In this document: positions 6,884-10,848 of the stretch, piece by piece
Numbering within the stretch: the first letter of the stretch is position 1
Layout: every line of letters starts with the position of its first letter
Assembly: GCA_905216175.1 (NCBI GenBank)
Contig: CAJMSV010000058.1
Span: 1-10,848, forward strand
DNA: 10,848 nucleotides
Direction: 5' to 3'
Source of the DNA: an uncultured bacterium
GTDB taxonomy: Bacteria; Actinomycetota; Coriobacteriia; Coriobacteriales; Coriobacteriaceae
Translations under genes and position numbers: made by a program
Notes under the pieces: model-generated
Seen by the model: only the letters and a program-made list of their open reading frames with translations
Database searches by the model: none
What the model was told of the DNA's origin: nothing

Positions 6884-7590
6884 AAATCCTTGCCATAGCC
6901 GATACCGAAGAACGATGCCTATGGGAGTGCTTTCGCAAGGAGCGCTTTGAGGGTGTCGACCTGATTTTGTCCGCTGGCGATTTAGACCCGGACTATCTTG
7001 AGTTTTTGGTCACAGTCATCAACAAACCGCTCATCTACGTGCGCGGCAATCACGATGACCGCTACGCGCGTCACGCACCGGGCGGCTGCATCTGTGTCGA
7101 AGACACCGTGTACGTGTATCGCGGCGTCCGCATTGCGGGGCTTGGCGGCTCCATACGCTACCGAGACGGCGCCAACATGTACACCGAGCACGAGATGGCC
7201 AAGCGCGTGCGCAAGCTGTCACGCAAAGTGAGGATGGTCGGCGGCTGCGACATCCTGCTGACCCATGCGCCCGCCGCCGGCATGGGCGATCTGGATGATC
7301 TGCCACATCGGGGTTTCGAATGCTTTAACACAGCGCTCGAGTCCTGGAATCCAGACTACATGGTGCACGGGCACGTGCACCAATGCTATGGTCGCGACTT
7401 TCAGCGCGAGCGTCAGCACGCTTGCGGGACAACGATCATCAACGCCTGCGGCTATACGCAGTTTGAGCTCGACGAGACGCGCTACCCCATCCGTGGCTGG
7501 CAGGCAGCCTGGCTCAATTCACAAACAATGCGCCGCGAGCTCAAGCGCCACGAGGCCATCGAGTCCTCAACCGCCAGAACCCCCTGGTAA
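6880..7590 (+). CDS. calcineurin-like metallophosphoesterase
   Basis: Cytoplasmic protein of 236 residues with the metal-binding motifs of the calcineurin-like phosphoesterase fold: Asp8 (IADTEE), Gly33-Asp34 (SAGDLD), GNHD (56-59), His129 in THAP and GHVH (164-167). The usual first motif D-x-H reads D8-T-E10, so the first metal-ligand His is Glu. CGTTIINACGY (182-192) is the closing strand typical of this family. Substrate unknown; relatives cleave phosphomonoesters, phosphodiesters or cyclic nucleotides. The start codon overlaps the stop of the BMP-domain gene (ATGA at 6880-6883), so the two are translationally coupled and probably act in one pathway. The TAA stop runs into the third hairpin repeat. 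Confidence 0.88.
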   Translation: MKILAIADTEERCLWECFRKERFEGVDLILSAGDLDPDYLEFLVTVINKPLIYVRGNHDDRYARHAPGGCICVEDTVYVYRGVRIAGLGGSIRYRDGANMYTEHEMAKRVRKLSRKVRMVGGCDILLTHAPAAGMGDLDDLPHRGFECFNTALESWNPDYMVHGHVHQCYGRDFQRERQHACGTTIINACGYTQFELDETRYPIRGWQAAWLNSQTMRRELKRHEAIESSTARTPW

Positions 7591-7626
7591 CCGCCACGAA
7601 GTTGCCTGTCCCCTTCGTATTGGTTT
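7589..7626 (-). repeat. diverged, inverted copy 3 of the hairpin repeat
   Basis: The minus strand reads AAACCAATACGAAGG (7626-7612), the core GGACAGGCA (7611-7603), then ACTTCGTGGCGGTT (7602-7589). This is the same element as at 3855 and 4873 but in the opposite orientation. The inner stem ACGAAG/CTTCGT is intact, with G-C replacing the A-T pair of the other copies, as is the outer AACC/GGTT. Three pairs between them are wobble or mismatched. The phosphoesterase stop codon supplies its outermost bases. Confidence 0.7.
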
Positions 7627-7639
7627 GGCCCGAGATAGC

Positions 7640-7679
7640 AAGAAACCCGGTCCTGCACGAGACAGAACCGGGTTTCTTT
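7640..7679. terminator. bidirectional terminator between convergent operons
   Basis: AAGAAACCCGGT (7640-7651) pairs perfectly over 12 bp with ACCGGGTTTCTT (7667-7678). After one mismatch the stem continues with CTG/CAG around a seven-base loop. It ends in TTTCTTT on the plus strand and TTTCTTGCT on the minus strand. It lies between the end of the phosphoesterase gene (plus) and the end of rplA (minus) and can serve both. Confidence 0.85.
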
Positions 7680-7714
7680 AGCAATGCTTGCTTTGCTCAG
7701 GCAGTAACTGTTAG

Positions 7715-8422
7715 TTACTCAGCCAGGAAGTCACGCTGGATAGCGGGATCGACCTTGACGCCAGGGCCCATGGTGGAAGACACGGAGATGGACTTGACGA
7801 ACTTGCCCTTAGCAGAAGAGGGCTTGACGCGCAGGATCTCGGTGTACAGGGCAGCGTAGTTCTCGACGAGCTGCTGCTCGGAGAAAGACTTCTTGCCCAG
7901 GGGCACGTGGCAGATGCCGTAGCGGTCGGCACGATACTCAACGCGGCCGGCCTTGAGCTCGGAGACCATCTTGGCGACGTCCATGGTCACGGTGCCGAGC
8001 TTGGGGTTCGGCATGAGGCCACGGGGACCAAGAATCTTACCGATGCGGCCAACCTTGGCCATCATGTTCGGCGTAGCGATAGCGGCGTCGAAGTTGATCT
8101 CGCCCTTCTGGATCTGGGCGACGAGCTCGTCGGAACCGATGATATCGGCGCCGGCAGCCTCGGCCTCGCGGGCCTTCTCGCCCTCGGCGAAGACGGCAAC
8201 ACGAACGGTCTTGCCGGTGCCGTGGGGCAGGGAGATGGAACCACGGATGTTCTGGTCAGCCTTACGAGTATCGATGCCCAGACGGAAGTGGGCCTCGACG
8301 GTCTCGTCGAACTTGGCGGTGTCGAGCTCCTTGATGAGCTTGGCAGCCTGAAGGGGGGTGTAGAGCGTGGCGCGGTCGTTCTTCTCGGCAGCGGCGTTAT
8401 AGCTCTTACCATGCTTAGCCAT
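7715..8422 (-). CDS. rplA: 50S ribosomal protein L1
   Basis: Protein of 235 residues, the usual L1 length. It binds 23S rRNA helices 76-78 to form the mobile L1 stalk that helps deacylated tRNA leave the E site. The signature GKILGPRGLMPNPKLGTV (128-145) is intact, as are the N-terminal MAKHGKSY and the ending close to VDPAIQRDF. I start at 8422, not 8428: AGGAGG (8436-8431) is 8 bases before this ATG but only two from the upstream one. It is the last gene of the cluster, 117 bases after rplK. L1 commonly represses its own operon by binding an mRNA copy of its rRNA site, and such a site is visible directly before this gene. Confidence 0.97.
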   Translation of the reverse strand: MAKHGKSYNAAAEKNDRATLYTPLQAAKLIKELDTAKFDETVEAHFRLGIDTRKADQNIRGSISLPHGTGKTVRVAVFAEGEKAREAEAAGADIIGSDELVAQIQKGEINFDAAIATPNMMAKVGRIGKILGPRGLMPNPKLGTVTMDVAKMVSELKAGRVEYRADRYGICHVPLGKKSFSEQQLVENYAALYTEILRVKPSSAKGKFVKSISVSSTMGPGVKVDPAIQRDFLAE

Positions 8423-8435
8423 GTGCATTACCTCC

Positions 8436-8465
8436 TGTGGTTAAACGGGCGTGAGCCCTCCCACA
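8436..8465 (-). promoter_or_regulatory. L1-binding-site mimic (autoregulatory leader of rplA)
   Basis: On the minus strand TGTGG (8465-8461) pairs with CCACA (8440-8436), and inside it GGGC pairs with GCCC around TCAC. This leaves the uneven internal loop GA opposite GTTTAA. From memory, the GTGGGAG...TTTAACCAC pattern matches the L1 site of 23S rRNA (GUGGGAGG...UUGAAAUACCAC in E. coli). The last base of the outer stem is the first base of the AGGAGG of rplA, so bound L1 would block ribosome entry. Confidence 0.65.
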
Positions 8466-8472
8466 TCGTATC

Positions 8473-8521
8473 GTGTGCCCTATTGCACACATTCAACGGG
8501 CGCCCCGGTCGGAGCACCCGT
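8473..8521 (-). promoter_or_regulatory. two further hairpins in the rplK-rplA spacer
   Basis: On the transcribed strand ACGGGTGC (8521-8514) pairs with GCGCCCGT (8503-8496), eight pairs including a G-U that would be a mismatch on the other strand. GTGTGC (8490-8485) pairs with GCACAC (8478-8473). Neither is followed by a run of T, so they are not normal terminators. They may stabilise or process the mRNA, or belong to the L1 control element. Confidence 0.45.
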
Positions 8522-8539
8522 CGTTACCTAAAGAAATCG

Positions 8540-8968
8540 CTACTCAGCGATGGTGACGCCCATGGAACGGGCGGTACCGGCGATGATCTTCTTGGCGGCG
8601 TCAATGTCGTTGGCATTGAGGTCCGGCATCTTGATCTCGGCGATCTTGGTGAGCTGCTCCTGGGAGAGCTGACCAACCTTGTCGGCCTGGGGCTTAGCGG
8701 AACCAGACTTGAGGTTCAGCTCCTTCTTGATGAGGTGAGCCGCCGGCGGGGTCTTGGTGATGAAGGAGAAGGACTTATCCTCGTAGACAGTAATCTCAAC
8801 GGGGATGATGTCACCCTTCTTGTCCTGCGTCTCGGCGTTAAAGGCCTGGCAGAACTGCATGATGTTCACGCCAGCAGCGCCCAGGGCGGGGCCGACGGGA
8901 GGAGCGGGGTTAGCTGCACCAGCAGGAATCTGGAGCTTAATGACGTTGGCAACCTTCTTCTCAGCCAT
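8540..8968 (-). CDS. rplK: 50S ribosomal protein L11
   Basis: Protein of 142 residues, the normal L11 length. It sits at the GTPase-associated centre of the 50S subunit, binds 23S rRNA through its C-terminal domain and is needed for RelA activation and factor binding. The proline-rich N-terminal segment (QIPAGAANPAPPVGPALG, 13-30), GVNIMQFCQAFN (33-44) and the C-terminal GTARSMGV (131-138) are typical. I start at 8968: AAAGGA (8980-8975) is 6 bases before this ATG but touches the alternative ATG at 8974. It follows nusG after 120 bases, a gap in which I see no clear promoter or terminator. Confidence 0.97.
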   Translation of the reverse strand: MAEKKVANVIKLQIPAGAANPAPPVGPALGAAGVNIMQFCQAFNAETQDKKGDIIPVEITVYEDKSFSFITKTPPAAHLIKKELNLKSGSAKPQADKVGQLSQEQLTKIAEIKMPDLNANDIDAAKKIIAGTARSMGVTIAE

Positions 8969-9088
8969 GGTCATTCCTTTCGAATCACGAGTGTGAAGTA
9001 CTTGCTATATCGTAAGCACGCACGTGTTAGAAGCACTCCTGAGATGAGCAGTCACAGAAGAAGCACGCTCGCGCGAACGGACGAAAAC

Positions 9089-9625
9089 TTAAGCGATGAC
9101 AGCGACCTGGTTAAAGTCGAGCTCGACCGGCGTTTCGCGGCCAAAGATCATCAGCGTGACCTTGAGCTTGCCAGCCTCGGTGTTAACCTCGGAGACCTTG
9201 CCATCAAAGTCGGTAAGCGGGCCATCAGTGACGCGGACGGACGTACCGACCTCAATATCAACCGACGTACGCTTGGGCGAATCGCCCTTACCGGGACGAC
9301 GAGTCATCTTGTTGTACTCGTCGCGGGAAAGCGGAGCGGGCTTGCCATTGCCGCCCAGGAAACCGGTGACGCCAGGCGTGTTACGAACGCACGTCCAAGC
9401 ATCGTCATCCATCTCCATGCGGACCAGGACATAACCCGGGAAAATCTTGGAATCCTTGGTCTCGCGCTTGCCGCCCTCTTTAATCTCGGTGACACGCTCC
9501 ATAGGAATCTCGATATCAAAGATACGGTCCTGCATGCCCATAGTCTCGATGCGATGCTCGAGATCGGACTTAACGCGGTTCTCGTATCCAGAGTAAGTGT
9601 GAACGACGTACCAACGCTTAGACAT
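9089..9625 (-). CDS. nusG: transcription termination/antitermination factor NusG
   Basis: Protein of 178 residues, standard size without the inserted domain of some actinobacteria. The NGN domain (about 1-110; WYVVHTYSGYENRV at 5-18, FPGYVLVRM at 62-70, NTPGVTGFLGG at 82-92) binds the clamp of RNA polymerase. A short linker leads to the KOW domain (about 125-178; VRVTDGPLTDFDGKVSEVN at 130-148), which contacts Rho or ribosomal protein S10. The gene starts three bases after the secE stop, and its AGGGG ribosome binding site lies within the end of secE, so translation is probably coupled. Confidence 0.97.
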   Translation of the reverse strand: MSKRWYVVHTYSGYENRVKSDLEHRIETMGMQDRIFDIEIPMERVTEIKEGGKRETKDSKIFPGYVLVRMEMDDDAWTCVRNTPGVTGFLGGNGKPAPLSRDEYNKMTRRPGKGDSPKRTSVDIEVGTSVRVTDGPLTDFDGKVSEVNTEAGKLKVTLMIFGRETPVELDFNQVAVIA

Positions 9626-9628
9626 GGT

Positions 9629-9967
9629 TTAGCCCCTCAATCCAGAGAACAGAGCAAGAGCCTCGCCAAAGCCAGCATCGAGCAGAGCGATGACGACGCC
9701 GACGACGATCAGAGAAGCGCAAACGACGACCGAGTAGTTCACGAGCTCCTTCTTATCGGGCCACGTGACACGCTTCATCTCGGACTTCACCGAAGCGAAA
9801 TACTTCTTAGTGCGGGCGAAGAAACCAGGCTTCTCGTTCTTCTTGGACTTCGCAGCCTTCTCGTTCTTCTTGGCAACGGCCTTCTTGGCCTCAACCTTGG
9901 AGTTGGCGGCAGCGTTGTTGGCAGGTGCCGGCTGCTGAGCCTTCTTCTTGTTCTTCTTGTTGGCCAT
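9629..9967 (-). CDS. secE: preprotein translocase subunit SecE
   Basis: Protein of 112 residues, part of the SecYEG protein-conducting channel; it clamps SecY in the plasma membrane. The conserved amphipathic part FARTKKYFASVKSEMKRVTWP (about 50-70) precedes the single transmembrane helix (about 78-97). The first 48 residues are a Lys/Ala/Asn-rich, probably disordered extension, as often seen in actinobacterial SecE. GGAGG at 9979-9975 lies 8 bases before the ATG. Directly followed by nusG, the near-universal arrangement. Confidence 0.95.
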   Translation of the reverse strand: MANKKNKKKAQQPAPANNAAANSKVEAKKAVAKKNEKAAKSKKNEKPGFFARTKKYFASVKSEMKRVTWPDKKELVNYSVVVCASLIVVGVVIALLDAGFGEALALFSGLRG

Positions 9968-10006
9968 TTGGGTTACCTCCGCGCAATGCGCTTATACATG
10001 AGTAAA

Positions 10007-10034
10007 CCGTAAGCCCCCAATTGGGAGCTTACGG
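10007..10034 (-). terminator. hairpin between tRNA-Trp and secE
   Basis: CCGTAAGC (10007-10014) and GCTTACGG (10027-10034) pair perfectly. After one mismatch CCCAA pairs with TTGGG at the tip. On the transcribed minus strand GGTTTACTC follows, a weak T-tract. It lies 10 bases past the tRNA 3' end, so it may be a weak terminator or attenuator lowering expression of secE-nusG, or a signal for tRNA 3' processing. Confidence 0.45.
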
Positions 10035-10043
10035 AATAATGAC

Positions 10044-10119
10044 TGGCACGCCAGGAAGGACTCGAACCCTCAACACTCGGTTTTGGAGACCGATGCTCTA
10101 CCAATTGAACTACTGGCGT
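10044..10119 (-). tRNA. trnW: tRNA-Trp (anticodon CCA)
   Basis: The 76-base cloverleaf is complete. The acceptor stem ACGCCAG/CTGGCGT has discriminator G and an encoded CCA (10046-10044). The D-arm is GTTC..GAGC with AATTGGTA. The anticodon arm TCGGT-CTCCAAA-ACCGA has CCA at positions 34-36, and the T-arm is GAGGG-TTCGAGT-CCTTC. It is embedded between rpmG and secE, as in many bacteria, and is probably cut from the shared transcript. Confidence 0.97.
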
Positions 10120-10132
10120 ATGTGACTAGAGA

Positions 10133-10282
10133 CTAGCGAGTCTCTTTGTGCAGCGTGTGGTGACGGCACCAGGGGCAATACTTCTTGATCTCCATACGAT
10201 CAGGCATGTTCGACTTGTTCTTGGTGGTCGTATAGTTGCGGCGCTTGCACTCAGTGCACGCAAGAGTAACTAGAGTACGCAT
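10133..10282 (-). CDS. rpmG: 50S ribosomal protein L33
   Basis: Protein of 49 residues starting MRTLVTLACTECKRRNYTTT and ending HHTLHKETR, a normal L33 near the E site of the large subunit. Cys9, Cys12, Cys36 and Cys39 form two CxxC knuckles, so this is the zinc-binding C+ form; organisms with a second C- paralogue switch to it under zinc limitation. AGGA at 10289-10286 is close (3 bases) to the ATG, and AAAGG a little further upstream may be the main site. It is the first gene after the promoter at 10328-10357 and ends 13 bases before the tRNA. Confidence 0.95.
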   Translation of the reverse strand: MRTLVTLACTECKRRNYTTTKNKSNMPDRMEIKKYCPWCRHHTLHKETR

Positions 10283-10306
10283 TTATCCTGAACCTTTCAT
10301 ATCCGC

Positions 10307-10316
10307 CCCGTACGGG
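10307..10316 (-). promoter_or_regulatory. palindrome in the rpmG leader
   Basis: CCCGTACGGG is a perfect 10-base palindrome about 5 bases after the predicted transcription start. It could bind a dimeric regulator or fold as a 3-bp hairpin. Short and GC-rich, so chance is possible. Confidence 0.2.
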
Positions 10317-10327
10317 CACGAGATGGT

Positions 10328-10357
10328 ACTTTATCAGCTCTATGTAAGTGCTGTCAA
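10328..10357 (-). promoter_or_regulatory. promoter of rpmG-tRNA-Trp-secE-nusG-rplK-rplA
   Basis: On the minus strand a consensus -35 TTGACA (10357-10352) is followed after 18 bases by TAAAGT (10333-10328), preceded by TG one base away (extended -10, TGaTAAAGT). Transcription should start near 10321, giving a leader of about 40 bases before rpmG. Confidence 0.75.
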
Positions 10358-10499
10358 TGAAAACCTCGAATCAATTGGTTCTCGGTGAATCCATTCATAT
10401 TTGGAACACATCAATGGAGCCAGCGAGATCTAATCGATCCTCCGAGCCTTACGCATAGACCGCCCAAACACTTTGAGTGGCTTAAAGTCCCGCGTAAAA

Positions 10500-10531
10500 A
10501 GAACCCGGCACCCATATAAGTGCCGGGTTCT
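10500..10531 (-). terminator. intrinsic terminator of tuf
   Basis: On the minus strand AGAACCCGGCAC (10531-10520) pairs perfectly over 12 bp with GTGCCGGGTTCT (10511-10500) around an eight-base loop, followed by TTTT. It lies 28 bases after the tuf stop and separates tuf from the rpmG promoter. The stretch 10358-10499 between them holds nothing I can recognise. Confidence 0.9.
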
Positions 10532-10558
10532 CTAAGTCAGCTATATCAAAGAGCTAAT

Positions 10559-10848
10559 TTACTCAATGATCGTGGAGACGATGCCCGAACCGACGGTGTG
10601 GCCACCCTCGCGGATAGCGAAGCGCAGGCCCTCCTCCATAGCGATCGGGTGAATGAGGTCGCCCTCGATGGTGATGTGGTCACCAGGCATAGCCATCTCG
10701 GTGCCCTCGGGGAGCTTGACCGTACCGGTAACGTCGGTGGTACGGAAGTAGAACTGCGGACGATAGCCATCGAAGAACGGGGTGTGACGGCCGCCCTCGT
10801 CCTTGCTCAGGACGTAGACCTGGCCCTTGAACTTGGTGTGGGGGTGAA
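10559..10848 (-). CDS. tuf: elongation factor Tu, C-terminal part (5' end beyond window)
   Basis: The last 95 codons of EF-Tu, the GTPase that delivers aminoacyl-tRNA to the ribosome. Translation gives HTPFFDGYRPQFYFRTTDVT and EGTEMAMPGDH, then ends GGHTVGSGIVSTIIE before TAA (10561-10559). This is most of beta-barrel domain 3, which contacts tRNA and EF-Ts and is the kirromycin region. The GTPase domain and domain 2 lie outside the window to the right. Codon use is strongly biased to C-ending codons, as expected for a highly expressed gene. Confidence 0.96.
   Translation of the reverse strand, partial: HPHTKFKGQVYVLSKDEGGRHTPFFDGYRPQFYFRTTDVTGTVKLPEGTEMAMPGDHITIEGDLIHPIAMEEGLRFAIREGGHTVGSGIVSTIIE

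Noticed and set aside
7703..7719. AGTAACT-GTT-AGTTACT inverted repeat at the rplA stop codon
   Set aside because: Perfect over 7 bp but with a 3-base loop, low GC and no T-run. The strong terminator just beyond explains transcription ending, so this is probably chance.
7907..10012. A 701-codon open frame on the plus strand across rplA, rplK, nusG and secE
   Set aside because: It is antisense to four certain genes, runs through their spacers, has low-complexity Leu/Gly/Asp-rich content and matches no family. It arises because strong C-ending codon bias removes stops from this antisense frame.
1..10848. CRISPR arrays, insertion sequences, prophage or defence genes
   Set aside because: No regularly spaced repeats, transposase, integrase or phage-like proteins were seen. 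The only repeats are the three hairpin elements.

Overview
The window looks like a GC-rich actinobacterial chromosome of the Coriobacteriia, most likely Collinsella or a close relative. This rests on overall base composition, AGGAGG-type ribosome binding sites, the protein families present and the order tuf, rpmG, tRNA-Trp, secE, nusG, rplK, rplA. The genus is inferred; no 16S or marker search was possible.

Left part, plus strand. At 60-791 is a helix-turn-helix protein with a WYL-like second domain that lacks the signature residues. At 952-3846 is a complete three-gene ABC importer: a Tat-type lipoprotein binding protein, a permease and an ATPase of the uncharacterised TrpX/TrpY/TrpZ-like class. 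It has its own promoter and a dyad just downstream of it. A GC-rich hairpin lies between the binding-protein and permease genes, and a 16-bp perfect hairpin ends the operon. Next comes a 260-bp spacer with a tRNA-Gly-like fragment and a strong terminator that follows no visible gene. A small MscS channel follows at 4107-4874.

Middle, plus strand. A translationally coupled pair (4967-7590) encodes a 638-residue protein without a signal peptide and a calcineurin-like metallophosphoesterase. The 638-residue protein joins a ParB-N-like module to a BMP (nucleoside-receptor-type) ligand domain. This is the least ordinary part of the window and could be an intracellular ligand or nucleotide sensing unit.

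Right part, minus strand. This is the housekeeping transcription/translation cluster. It is read from the truncated tuf at the right edge, which has its own terminator, through a consensus-like promoter at 10328-10357 into rpmG, tRNA-Trp, secE, nusG, rplK and rplA. The rplK-rplA spacer is highly structured. It ends in an element resembling the 23S rRNA binding site of ribosomal protein L1, touching the rplA Shine-Dalgarno, so L1 probably represses its own translation there. A two-way terminator at 7640-7679 separates the convergent blocks.

A hairpin repeat with the core GGACAGGCA occurs three times at gene ends (3855-3895, 4873-4911, 7589-7626). Two copies start inside a stop codon, and the third, inverted copy shows a compensated base-pair change in its stem.
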